From: an uncultured Opitutaceae bacterium
GTDB lineage: Bacteria; Verrucomicrobiota; Verrucomicrobiia; Opitutales; Opitutaceae
DNA length: 46,087 nucleotides
Assembly (NCBI GenBank): GCA_903952145.1
Contig: CAJBES010000198.1
Coordinates: forward strand, 1-46,087
Direction: 5' to 3'
The notes beneath the pieces were generated by a model that was not told where the DNA came from, made no database searches, and saw nothing but the letters and a program-made list of their open reading frames with translations. The first letter of the stretch is position 1. The number at the start of each line of letters is the position of its first letter. Positions 34,966-44,260 of this stretch are shown here, piece after piece. A program made the translations under genes and the position numbers.

Positions 34966-34968
34966 AAC

Positions 34969-35754
34969 TCAACGGTGTTTCTGCCAGTCGAGCTTGTGCT
35001 GGTCGATCCAGCGGTAGTGGTCGGCGTAACGGAGGCCGGCGGCGGAATTCTCGTCGAGGATGACGGTGGCACGCGGGTGCAGTTGGAGCGCGGAACCGGG
35101 ACAGATGGCGGAGAGCGGGCCCTCAATCATGTGCTCGACAGCGCGGACCTTGGCGGGACCAAAGGCGAGCAGCAGGCAGCGACTGGCGTCGAGGATGGTG
35201 CCGATACCCATGGTGAGGGCATGCTTCGGCATGGATTCGAAGGAGCCGAAAACCGCGCTGTTGTCGCGCAAGGTCTGTTCGGAGAGGATTTTTATCCACG
35301 TGCGGGAGCGGAGTGAACCGGTGGGCTCGTTGAATCCGATGTGGCCGTTGCGGCCCAGCCCGAGGAGCTGGATATCAATGCCGCCGGCATCGAGTATCCG
35401 CTGTTCGTAGCCGCGACACTCGGCGTGCAGATCCAGCGCGGTGCCGTCGGGCACATGGGTGCGCTTGAGGTCGATATTGATGTGCTGGAAAAGATTTTCC
35501 CGCATGAACCACCGGTAGGACTGGTCGTGGGTCGCGGGCAGACCGACGTATTCGTCCAGGTTGAAGGTGGTGACGCGGCTGAAATCGAGCCCTTCGTCGC
35601 GGTGCAGACGGATGAGTTCCTGATAAAGGCGCAGCGGAGTGCGGCCGGTGGCGAGGCCGAGGACGGCGTCAGGCTTCTCGCGAACGACGCGGGCGATGAT
35701 CCTGGCGCCGAGCACGCAGCCGATGTCGGCATTCTCGCGGATGAGGACTTCCAT
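34969..35754 (-). CDS. nagB: Glucosamine-6-phosphate deaminase
   Basis: Converts glucosamine 6-phosphate to fructose 6-phosphate and ammonia in amino-sugar catabolism. The 261-residue product has the family start MEVLIRENADIGCVLGARII, LGLATGRTPLRLYQELI, the catalytic FNLDEYVGL, YRWFMRENLFQHINI, and LGLGRNGHIGFNEP. The ATG at 35754 fits the family start; 13 more open codons upstream do not. No nagA, nagE or regulator is next to it. It ends 3 bases before the terC remnant. Confidence 0.93.
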   Translation of the reverse strand: MEVLIRENADIGCVLGARIIARVVREKPDAVLGLATGRTPLRLYQELIRLHRDEGLDFSRVTTFNLDEYVGLPATHDQSYRWFMRENLFQHINIDLKRTHVPDGTALDLHAECRGYEQRILDAGGIDIQLLGLGRNGHIGFNEPTGSLRSRTWIKILSEQTLRDNSAVFGSFESMPKHALTMGIGTILDASRCLLLAFGPAKVRAVEHMIEGPLSAICPGSALQLHPRATVILDENSAAGLRYADHYRWIDQHKLDWQKHR

Positions 35755-35832
35755 GGTGGGGTTAGGACTAGGCGGACCAGCGCGGGCCGACAAGCGCCGA
35801 CTGAACTTATGGATTTTCCACCTTGAAACGGA

Positions 35833-36000
35833 TCAGTGTCTTAAGCGGGCCCGTAGTTTCTTGATCTCAGGGCTGACCGCGCCGCAATTTCCGCCGCTAC
35901 AACCTTGGGAAGGGTCTTTGCGAACAGCGCGCTTCACCAGCCAGATTGTGGCGACGGCCACAATGGTGAGGGCAAGGACGGACTGGATTTCCGGTGTCAT
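35833..36000 (-). CDS. FeoB-associated Cys-rich membrane protein
   Basis: A 55-residue protein that begins one base after the feoB stop on the same strand. One transmembrane helix (VLALTIVAVATIWLVKRAV, residues 8-26) is followed by a short Cys/Gly motif, QGCSGGNCG at 32-40, and a basic tail. This layout matches the small Cys-rich proteins often found after feoB, which may help FeoB handle Fe(II); FeoC-type regulators are different. Two cysteines here is at the low end for the family. Position and layout are the evidence. Confidence 0.75.
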   Translation of the reverse strand: MTPEIQSVLALTIVAVATIWLVKRAVRKDPSQGCSGGNCGAVSPEIKKLRARLRH

Positions 36001-36001
36001 G

Positions 36002-38188
36002 TCAGAAACCCAGCGCCCGGCCGGCCTGATAGACGATGAAGGACACCAGCCAGGCGGTGCCGGTCATGTAAGCGATTTGGAACAGCGGCCATTTCCATGA
36101 GTTGGTTTCACGCCGCACAATCGCGATGGTGCTCATGCATTGCATGGCGAAAACATAGTAGATCATCAACACGATGCATACAAGCGGAGTGAACAGCGCC
36201 GCCCCGTCGGGCCAGGTGGCGTGACGCAGGGCTTCGCGGAGCGGCGTAGAGTCGGCGTCCGTTCCGGCGACGCCGAAAATGACGCCCATCGAGCTGACGA
36301 AGACCTCGCGGGCGGCGAAGGAGGTGACGAGCCCGATGCCGATGCGCCAATCGAAACCAAGCGGCTTGATGGCGGGTTCGAGAAGGTGGCCGGCCTGGCC
36401 GGCGAAGCTGCCGGCAATCTGGGCCGCGGGCGTGGCGGCGGGATCGGGGTGTTTCGGATAGGTGGTGAGACACCACAGCACGATCGAGATGCCAAGGATG
36501 ATGGTGCCGGCGTTTTTCAGGAACAGCCAACCACGCTCGAACATCTGGCGGAGGATGTCTTGAAAGCGTGGCGGCTGGTAGGGCGGCAGTTCGAGGATCA
36601 TCAACGGCGGGGCGCTTCGGAGCAGAGTGCGCTTGAACAGCCACGCGAAACCGAACGCGCCGAGTGTGCCAAGTGCATACATGAAGAACATGATGCCGAC
36701 TTTAGTCGTGGCGGACACAGCTTCACTGGGGAGCAGTGTGGCAATCATGAGCAGATAGACCGGAAGACGGGCCGAGCAACTTAGCAATGGGGCGACAAGG
36801 ATGGTAATAAGACGGTCCTTGGCGTTTTCGATGGTGCGGGTTGCCATGATGCCCGGAATGGCGCAAGCATAGGAGCCGAGGAGCGGGATGAAAGATTTGC
36901 CGTGAAGGCCGACCTTGCTCATGGGCCGGTCCATAAGAAACGCTGCACGGGCCATGTAACCCGTGCTCTCGAGGAGGCCAACAAAGAAAAACAGGATCAG
37001 AATCTGCGGCAGAAAGATCACGATTCCGCCCACACCGCCAATGACGCCGTCGGAGAGCAAATCACGCAGATCGCCCTGGGCCATCGCGCCTTTAACCCCG
37101 GCCCCAAGCGCGGCGACCCCGAGATCGATCCAATGCATTGGGTACTCGGCGAGGGTGAAGATACTGAAAAAAAGCGCGGTCATGATCGCGCCAAAAACCA
37201 CCCAACCCCACAGTGAATGCACGAGCACGGCATCTATCTGGTCCGAGAGAGAAGGACCTGTTTCACGCGGCCGGCGGATGATATCGCGGCAAATTTGATG
37301 GATGGCCTCATGGCGGCTATGGATCAGGGTGCGGGACCAGTCGATCCCCTGCCCCGCCCAGCGCTGGCGCCAGGTGTCGAGCTGTGCCATGGTGCGGGTG
37401 CTGAGTGGCTTCGAGCCGGCAACGCGCAAGGTCTCCAAATCAGTGAGCAGCAGTAACGCTTCGGCGCGGGCAATGAGCGGTGCCCGGAGGTCGGCATCAA
37501 TCAGGGTGGCCTGGATTTCGGCCACAGCGGGGGCGATAGGGGCTGGCACGTCCCAGTGGTGCCGGGCCAGCGGTAGTTCCGTGCGGCTCATGGCAAGGCG
37601 AAGCTCAACGAGGCCTTTGCCGTGGACCGCGGAGCACGGGATGACCGGGACGCCGAGTTTGTCCTCCAGTTCTGTTAAATCTAGCTTGATGCCGTTGTGG
37701 ATGGCCAAATCTATCATGTTGACCGCGACGATGACCGGCCTGCCTAGGTCGAGGATCTGATGGACGAGGTAGAGATGGCGTTCGAGATTGGAGGCATCGA
37801 CCACGCAAATGATGCGGTCGGGCTGCGGTGTGTCGGCCCGGCGGCCGAGGAGGACATCGCGGGTGACGGCTTCGTCGGGTGAGCGCGCCGCGAGCGAGTA
37901 GGCTCCGGGGAGGTCGATGATTTTCATCGGTCGCCCGTGTTGCGAGAAAGTCTCGCCGATTTTCTTTTCGACCGTGACCCCGGGGTAGTTGCCGACTTTC
38001 TGACGGAGTCCGGTGAGAGCGTTGAAAAGGGTAGTTTTGCCGCAGTTGGGATTACCGACCATGGCATAGACCGGCATGCGGCTGACAGCGACACCCGGGT
38101 GCATGCCTAGCGGCACGGCAACGATGTGGGGCGGCAGGTCCGTTCGTGTTACCGAACCCTCTCTCCCAGCGCGTGGTGCTTCAGCCAT
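36002..38188 (-). CDS. feoB: FeoB, ferrous iron transport GTPase permease
   Basis: A 728-residue inner-membrane Fe(II) transporter. The N-terminal G domain has GNPNCGKT (45-52), VGNYPGVTVEKK, DLPGAYSL and NMID. A helical spacer leads to a membrane part with the two Gate motifs (GVIGGVGGIVIFLPQILILFF and GIGLVTSFAAREVFVSSMG), and GSYACAIPGIMATRTI. Extra residues before the G domain (about 38) are more than usual. It lies 15 bases downstream of feoA and one base upstream of the Cys-rich gene, so the three form one operon. Confidence 0.95.
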   Translation of the reverse strand: MAEAPRAGREGSVTRTDLPPHIVAVPLGMHPGVAVSRMPVYAMVGNPNCGKTTLFNALTGLRQKVGNYPGVTVEKKIGETFSQHGRPMKIIDLPGAYSLAARSPDEAVTRDVLLGRRADTPQPDRIICVVDASNLERHLYLVHQILDLGRPVIVAVNMIDLAIHNGIKLDLTELEDKLGVPVIPCSAVHGKGLVELRLAMSRTELPLARHHWDVPAPIAPAVAEIQATLIDADLRAPLIARAEALLLLTDLETLRVAGSKPLSTRTMAQLDTWRQRWAGQGIDWSRTLIHSRHEAIHQICRDIIRRPRETGPSLSDQIDAVLVHSLWGWVVFGAIMTALFFSIFTLAEYPMHWIDLGVAALGAGVKGAMAQGDLRDLLSDGVIGGVGGIVIFLPQILILFFFVGLLESTGYMARAAFLMDRPMSKVGLHGKSFIPLLGSYACAIPGIMATRTIENAKDRLITILVAPLLSCSARLPVYLLMIATLLPSEAVSATTKVGIMFFMYALGTLGAFGFAWLFKRTLLRSAPPLMILELPPYQPPRFQDILRQMFERGWLFLKNAGTIILGISIVLWCLTTYPKHPDPAATPAAQIAGSFAGQAGHLLEPAIKPLGFDWRIGIGLVTSFAAREVFVSSMGVIFGVAGTDADSTPLREALRHATWPDGAALFTPLVCIVLMIYYVFAMQCMSTIAIVRRETNSWKWPLFQIAYMTGTAWLVSFIVYQAGRALGF

Positions 38189-38203
38189 AACACGCGGCGG
38201 TGT

Positions 38204-38461
38204 TTAATGTGCGACAGCGGGCAAATGCTCCACCAGGATGCATCTGGCGGCGTCGTGATTGAGGGCTAAGCGGGTGCCGTTCACGAGACAAAGGCTCGTG
38301 CTGGAGCCTGATAGCTTGGTGACCAGTGCGGCTTCGCCAAAACCCATTTCACGGATGCGCTGACGAAAGCTCTCATCACCCGTGAGCCGGCAGATGCGCC
38401 CTGTGATGCCGGCAGGAAGCTGGCATAACGCAATGGGTGAAAATTGGCTGGATTTACTCAC
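38204..38461 (-). CDS. feoA: FeoA, SH3-like partner of FeoB
   Basis: An 85-residue cytosolic SH3-like protein needed for FeoB activity. Family features are LCQLPAGITGRICRLTGDESFRQRIREMGFGEAALVTKL and the closing LALNHDAARCILVE. The start is a GTG at 38461 and there is no nearby ATG. A candidate promoter -10 box ends only 8 bases upstream of this GTG, so either the mRNA is almost leaderless or the true start is further in. It is the first gene of the feo operon, 107 bases after atpC on the same strand. Confidence 0.9.
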   Translation of the reverse strand: MSKSSQFSPIALCQLPAGITGRICRLTGDESFRQRIREMGFGEAALVTKLSGSSTSLCLVNGTRLALNHDAARCILVEHLPAVAH

Positions 38462-38468
38462 TGATCTC

Positions 38469-38497
38469 TATTTAATTAAAATGAGACTGAGTTTCAA
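38469..38497 (-). promoter_or_regulatory. Candidate feo promoter with overlapping Fur-like palindrome
   Basis: On the minus strand TTGAAA (38497-38492) and TAAATA (38474-38469) are separated by 17 bases, a good sigma-70-type promoter. The plus-strand sequence TGAGACTGAGTTTCA (38482-38496) is an imperfect 6-3-6 palindrome. It matches 10 of 14 positions of the Fur 7-1-7 core (TGATAAT-N-ATTATCA) and overlaps the -35 box, as expected for an iron-responsive repressor. The call is by eye against the consensus. Confidence 0.5.
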
Positions 38498-38521
38498 GGG
38501 CAATATGGCGCTTGATCCAAT

Positions 38522-38547
38522 AAAAACGCGATCTGAGAGCCGCGCTT
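38522..38547 (-). terminator. Likely intrinsic terminator of the ATP synthase operon
   Basis: Downstream of atpC on the minus strand, AAGCGCG and CGCGTTT can form a 7-bp stem (one G-U pair) with a 10-base loop. The 3' arm runs into T-rich TTTTTATT. It separates the atp operon from the feo promoter. Confidence 0.45.
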
Positions 38548-38568
38548 GGTTGAAACAAAGGGATGAAA

Positions 38569-38976
38569 TCAGTGGCGCCGACGTTTCATCGCGAGCTGGA
38601 CACCAGCGAAGCGCACCATACCTTGTAGTTGTTCGAATTCATTGGGATTCATGTCTTTAGCGTCATTGATGGCCTGTTCGGCGCGTTTCATGGCCTCCTC
38701 AACGGTCTTTTCGTCAATCTGTTCCTCAGTGATGGCTCGTTCAGCGAGCACCGAAACATTGTCGCCGACGATTTCAGCAAAACCGCCACCAACGGCCAGA
38801 TGGAGGGTTTGCGTGCCCTTGATGACACGCAGTTCCCCGTCCTCAACTTGGGTGAGGAGAGGAATGTGGCCCGGGAGAATGCCGATTTCTCCCTCCCGTG
38901 TGGGTATGACTACGCTGTCGATGGTGTCGGAATACACCTTCGCCTCGGGCGTGACTATTTCGAGCGTGAGCGGCAT
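38569..38976 (-). CDS. atpC: ATP synthase F1 subunit epsilon
   Basis: The 135-residue epsilon subunit of the rotor stalk, which couples the rotor to F1 and can inhibit hydrolysis. The N-terminal beta-sandwich is typical: MPLTLEIVTPEAKVYSD, IPTREGEIGILPGHIPLLTQV, and LAVGGGFAEIVGDNVSVLAERA. A C-terminal helical pair with EEAMKRAEQAI follows. It is the last gene of the atpBEFHAGDC operon, 6 bases after atpD. Confidence 0.94.
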   Translation of the reverse strand: MPLTLEIVTPEAKVYSDTIDSVVIPTREGEIGILPGHIPLLTQVEDGELRVIKGTQTLHLAVGGGFAEIVGDNVSVLAERAITEEQIDEKTVEEAMKRAEQAINDAKDMNPNEFEQLQGMVRFAGVQLAMKRRRH

Positions 38977-38982
38977 GGCGGA

Positions 38983-40440
<1,458 letters not shown>

Positions 40441-41319
40441 CTAGGCCGCAGAGAACTGCGCGGCGGTGATCTCCAGAATTTCCTGCGTGATGCTTGCCTG
40501 GCGCGCCTTGTTGTATTCGAGCGTAAGATCATCAAGGAGTTTCGTGGCGTTGTCTTTCGCTGTCTTCATCGCCACCATGCGCGCGCTGTGCTCGGACGCT
40601 TTCGCGGTGAGCACGAGTTGGTAGAGGTGGCGGTTCATATAGAACGGCAGCAAGGCCTCAAGCACGCTGTGGGCGTCGGGTTCAAAGAGCATTTCGCGCG
40701 TGTCGGGCGCCCGGCCTTGTCCGGGGGTGGTGGCGGTCTGCTGCTGCAGGACAAACTCCTGCAGATTAGCGAGCGGCAGCACTGGGCGCAAAATTGCCTC
40801 CTGCACGAGCGTGTTCCGGAAATGCGGGTAAATGACCTCGATGGTGTCGATGACCCCGGCAAGGAAATGCTGCACCATGAACTCGGACACGGTCTTCACT
40901 TCATTGAAGGCCACGCGATCGGTCACGGGAAAATCGGCGACCAGATCGCGTTTCGTGCGGGCGATGAACTGCGAACCCTTGCGACCGATGACGTAGTATT
41001 TGGCTGGCGTCTTGATGTCGGTGACCACTTTGAAAAGGTTGGAGTTGAGCGGACCGCAGAGGCCCTTATCCGTCGTGATGAGCAGAATGCCCCGGGTGCG
41101 CACCGGGCGCTGCACGAGGAACGGGTGCTGCGATTCCTCGACGCGATGAGCGAGTGCCGCGAGCATGGTGGTCATGAGCTGCGTGTAGGGCCGGCCAGCG
41201 AGCGCCGCCTGCTGCGCCTTCTTCATTTTAGACGCCGCCACCAACTCCATCGCCTTAGTGATCTGGCGGGTGTTTTTGACCGATTTGATGCGGCGGCGGA
41301 TGTCGCGGGTGGAGGGCAC
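40441..41319 (-). CDS. atpG: ATP synthase F1 subunit gamma
   Basis: The 292-residue central shaft subunit. The N-terminal helix STRDIRRRIKSVKNTRQITKAMELVAASKMKKAQ and the C-terminal helix ENATKLLDDLTLEYNKARQASITQEILEI-type segment (here with DNATKLL) are diagnostic. DKGLCGPLNSNLFK is the conserved Rossmann-like entry. The start is a GTG. It lies between atpA and atpD as in most bacterial operons. Confidence 0.95.
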   Translation of the reverse strand: MPSTRDIRRRIKSVKNTRQITKAMELVAASKMKKAQQAALAGRPYTQLMTTMLAALAHRVEESQHPFLVQRPVRTRGILLITTDKGLCGPLNSNLFKVVTDIKTPAKYYVIGRKGSQFIARTKRDLVADFPVTDRVAFNEVKTVSEFMVQHFLAGVIDTIEVIYPHFRNTLVQEAILRPVLPLANLQEFVLQQQTATTPGQGRAPDTREMLFEPDAHSVLEALLPFYMNRHLYQLVLTAKASEHSARMVAMKTAKDNATKLLDDLTLEYNKARQASITQEILEITAAQFSAA

Positions 41320-41372
41320 GGGATGAAAAAGGGGCTAGCGCGGCTGCACGGAGGGGCGAAAACGCGGGAGCA

Positions 41373-42899
41373 TCAGGCGGTAAAGGTGGCTTTCCACTCT
41401 TCACAGGCGGACTGAAGCTGGGCCTCAAGGTCTTTGTCGAGCGCCGCCTTGGTGCGAATAGCGGTGAGGAGGGCGTCCTTGCGTGTCGTAAAAAACTGCC
41501 GCAGGGAACTCGCGGCGGTGACCACCAGCTTCACGTCGATCGGATCAAAGAAGCTCTTCTGCATCGCGAAGAGAATCGCGACCTGCAGTTCGATCGGAAT
41601 CGGGTTGAACTGCGGTTGCTTGAAGAGTTCGACGATGCGCGACCCGCGATCGAGCTGCGCCTTGGTCTTCGCATCGAGGTCGGAGCCGAATTGCGCGAAA
41701 GCGGCGAGTTCGCGGAACTGCGCGAGTTCGCCCTTGAGTTTGCCGCCGACCTGCTTGGTGGCCTTGATCTGCGCGGCGGAGCCGACGCGTGAGACGGAGA
41801 GGCCGACGGACACGGCGGGACGAATGCCCTGATTGAAGAGATCGGTCTCGAGAAAAATCTGGCCGTCGGTGATCGAGATGACATTGGTTGGAATGTAAGC
41901 GGACACGTCGCCAGCTTGCGTTTCGATGATCGGGAGGCCGGTGAGCGAGCCCTTGCCGTCGAGGCGCGCACAGCGCTCCAAGAGGCGGGAGTGGAGATAA
42001 AATACATCGCCCGGATACGCTTCGCGGCCGGAGGGGCGTTTTAAAATGAGCGAAATCTGGCGGTAGGCGACGGCGTGCTTCGAGAGATCGTCGTAAACAA
42101 TAAGCGCATCCATGCCATTTTCCATGAACCACTCGCCCATCGCGGCGCCGGAGAAGGGCGCAATGTATTGGTTCGCCGGGTTGTCCGCGGCGGGCGCGGC
42201 CACGATGATAGTGTATTCGAGCGCGCCGGCGGCTTCGAGCGCGGACATCGTGCGGACAATGTTCGAGTTTTTCTGACCGATGGCGACGTAGATGGAGTAG
42301 ACGGGGCGGAAATTTTTGTCGCCGCTCGCGAAGCCGACCTTGTTGATCTTCGCCTGGTTGATGATCGTGTCGATGCAGATGGTGGTCTTGCCGGTGCCGC
42401 GGTCGCCGATGATGAGTTCGCGCTGGCCGCGGCCGATTGGAATCATCGAGTCGATCGCCATGATGCCGGTGAGAAGCGTCTGTGAGACGGATTTGCGTAC
42501 GATGATGCCGGGAGCGATTTTTTCGACGGGATAGAATTCTGTCGCGGCAAGCGGACCTTTGCCATCAACGGGATTGCCCAGCGCATCAACCGCGCGACCG
42601 AGGAGCGATTTGCCGACGGGTACGGAGAGGAGGCGGCCGGTGGTCTGGACTTCGTCGCCCTCCTTGAGTTTTGCGATGTCACCGAGGATGACGCAGCCAA
42701 CTTCGTCTTCTTCAAGGTTGAGCGCGATGCCAATGGCGCCGCCGGGAAACTGCACCATCTCGTTATACATCACGGCGGACAGGCCTTCGATTTTGGCGAC
42801 GCCGTCGGCGATGGTGCGGATGATGCCGGTATTCTTCTTAACCACCCTGTTGGATAGTTCGGCGATCTGCTGTTCGATTTGTTCTAGGACGGTGCTCAT
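41373..42899 (-). CDS. atpA: ATP synthase F1 subunit alpha
   Basis: The 508-residue non-catalytic nucleotide-binding subunit. It has GNPVDGKGP, the P-loop GDRGTGKT at 165-172 (the usual GDRQTGKT with Gly in place of Gln), [65 protein letters not shown], and [14 protein letters not shown] with the arginine finger. The Gln-to-Gly change in the P-loop is a minor oddity. It follows atpH by 34 bases. Confidence 0.97.
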   Translation of the reverse strand: MSTVLEQIEQQIAELSNRVVKKNTGIIRTIADGVAKIEGLSAVMYNEMVQFPGGAIGIALNLEEDEVGCVILGDIAKLKEGDEVQTTGRLLSVPVGKSLLGRAVDALGNPVDGKGPLAATEFYPVEKIAPGIIVRKSVSQTLLTGIMAIDSMIPIGRGQRELIIGDRGTGKTTICIDTIINQAKINKVGFASGDKNFRPVYSIYVAIGQKNSNIVRTMSALEAAGALEYTIIVAAPAADNPANQYIAPFSGAAMGEWFMENGMDALIVYDDLSKHAVAYRQISLILKRPSGREAYPGDVFYLHSRLLERCARLDGKGSLTGLPIIETQAGDVSAYIPTNVISITDGQIFLETDLFNQGIRPAVSVGLSVSRVGSAAQIKATKQVGGKLKGELAQFRELAAFAQFGSDLDAKTKAQLDRGSRIVELFKQPQFNPIPIELQVAILFAMQKSFFDPIDVKLVVTAASSLRQFFTTRKDALLTAIRTKAALDKDLEAQLQSACEEWKATFTA

Positions 42900-42933
42900 G
42901 GCGCGGCGGACAGGGTTGGGTTTTTAAAAAGGT

Positions 42934-43329
42934 TCAGACGGTGGAGAGATTGGCCAGTTGGGCGGCGACGGAAGACTCGTAGACGTCGTCGCCGACGCGC
43001 ACGCGCAAGCCGGCGATCAGGCGCCCATCCTGTCGGGCGGTGGCGGTGATAGGGCGCTGGTATTTCTGCGTGAGGGCACCCGCGATGGCGCGGAGGACGT
43101 CATCCGCCACCGGGCCGGCGTGTTCCACGAGCGCGTTGCTCCGGGCGAGTTCGGTGGTGATATAACGCCGGTAAGTCTTCAGCACAAGGAGCGGATGGGC
43201 CGGGGGGTGTTTCTCGAGATAAGCGAGCACGCCGGTTACCTGCGCGGTGGACACAAGGCCGTTAACCAGGCTCAGTTGGAAGAGCTGGCGGGCGAGCTGT
43301 TGTGCTTGCTTGTGGTGGGCGGCGGCCAT
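42934..43329 (-). CDS. atpH: ATP synthase F1 subunit delta (short form)
   Basis: A 131-residue delta subunit, which joins the b stalk to the alpha-beta hexamer. Family residues are clear in the C-terminal part: DGRLIAGLRVRVGDDVYESSVAAQLANL. The N-terminal helical domain is much shorter than in E. coli (177 residues in total). About 45 residues are missing, mostly in the middle. The start MAAAHHKQAQQLARQL is plausible and no frameshift is seen. It sits between atpF (11 bases) and atpA. Confidence 0.88.
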   Translation of the reverse strand: MAAAHHKQAQQLARQLFQLSLVNGLVSTAQVTGVLAYLEKHPPAHPLLVLKTYRRYITTELARSNALVEHAGPVADDVLRAIAGALTQKYQRPITATARQDGRLIAGLRVRVGDDVYESSVAAQLANLSTV

Positions 43330-43340
43330 GTCGGGACGAA

Positions 43341-43913
43341 TCAGACGACGGTGAGTTCCTTGGAGGCGGCCTCGTTGTAGGCGGCGCGGTCGGCCTCGGA
43401 AAGTTGTTTAGTGAGGACACGCTCGGCGGTGACAACGACAAGGCGGGCAATTTCGGTGCGGGCCTCGGCGAGCATCTTGCGGTGCTCCAACTCGATGGCT
43501 TGCTGCCCCTTGGCGAGCATGTCGCTGATACGGGTTGCGGTCTCCTGAGACTGTCGGTCGAGGTGGTCTTTGGCGGTTTGACGCGCCTCATCGATGATCT
43601 TGCCGGCGTTGACCTGAGTCTGTTTGAGGATGGCGGCGCTTTCCTCCTGCGTAGCCGCAAGTTTAGCCTTGGCGTCCTCGGCATCCTTGAGGCCGGACTC
43701 GATCTTGTGCTGGCGTTCGTCGAGCGTGGCGAGGACGGGTTTGAACGCGAACTTCCAAAGGATGACCGCGACGATGGTGAAGCTCAGGATCTGCGCGAGA
43801 ATGAGCGGCGGGTTGATGCCGAATTCGCTGGTGAGCTTGGTGATACCGCTGGCGGCTTCACCATGGGCGGCGTCGCCAGAAGTGACAGCGAGGACAAGCA
43901 AGGGGGAGAACAT
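43341..43913 (-). CDS. atpF: ATP synthase Fo subunit b
   Basis: The 190-residue peripheral stalk subunit. A hydrophobic segment, INPPLILAQILSFTIVAVILWKFAFKPVLATLDERQ, is typical of the b subunit membrane anchor. A long charged coiled coil (KIESGLKDAEDAKAKLAATQEES, then EHRKMLAEARTEIARLVVVTAERVL) follows. The ATG at 43913 is chosen; about 25 residues precede the anchor and may be a cleaved or extracytoplasmic segment. Only one b gene is present. A terminator-like hairpin lies just upstream. Confidence 0.94.
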   Translation of the reverse strand: MFSPLLVLAVTSGDAAHGEAASGITKLTSEFGINPPLILAQILSFTIVAVILWKFAFKPVLATLDERQHKIESGLKDAEDAKAKLAATQEESAAILKQTQVNAGKIIDEARQTAKDHLDRQSQETATRISDMLAKGQQAIELEHRKMLAEARTEIARLVVVTAERVLTKQLSEADRAAYNEAASKELTVV

Positions 43914-43935
43914 GGCGGTTAACGGGAAAAAATGT

Positions 43936-43960
43936 CCGCACCGACGGAGCGCCGGTGCGG
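43936..43960 (-). terminator. Terminator-like hairpin between atpE and atpF
   Basis: CCGCACCG and CGGTGCGG form a perfect 8-bp stem with a 9-base loop in the 61-base spacer. On the transcribed strand the stem is followed by ACATTTTTT. The structure looks like an intrinsic terminator but sits inside the operon, 14 bases after the atpE stop. It could partially stop transcription or protect the 3' end of an atpB-atpE mRNA. Confidence 0.6.
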
Positions 43961-43974
43961 TGCAATGGGAAGAA

Positions 43975-44184
43975 TTACTTGCCGAGGAAAAGCGCGTAGA
44001 ACGCGACCGCTTCAGCCAGCGCCATACCGATGATGGACTGGACGAGAATCTTGCCGGAGGCACCTGGATTGCGGCTGACGCCCTCGACGGCCTTGGTGCC
44101 AACGAGACCGACGCCGATGGCCGCCGCGACGCAACCGAGCGCACCTTGGATGGAACCTGTGATTTCAGCGATGACTTGGATCAT
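43975..44184 (-). CDS. atpE: ATP synthase Fo subunit c
   Basis: The 69-residue proteolipid that forms the rotor ring: two transmembrane helices around a polar loop, KAVEGVSRNPGASGK. The ion-binding Glu is in GMALAEAVAFYALF. The residue matching the sodium-specific Gln is Val, and Ser/Thr does not follow the Glu (Glu-Ala), which points to proton rather than sodium coupling. The 25 bases upstream of the ATG (CTCCCAACAACAACATCC and on) have no G and should be unstructured, which fits high translation of this multi-copy subunit. The open frame extends upstream but the ATG at 44184 (MIQVIAEITG) is right. Confidence 0.95.
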   Translation of the reverse strand: MIQVIAEITGSIQGALGCVAAAIGVGLVGTKAVEGVSRNPGASGKILVQSIIGMALAEAVAFYALFLGK

Positions 44185-44260
44185 GATGTTTGGATGTTGT
44201 TGTTGGGAGTTCCGTCGTCCGCACTCTTTTGGCACGGTCCCGACGGGAGAGTGTCAAGAA

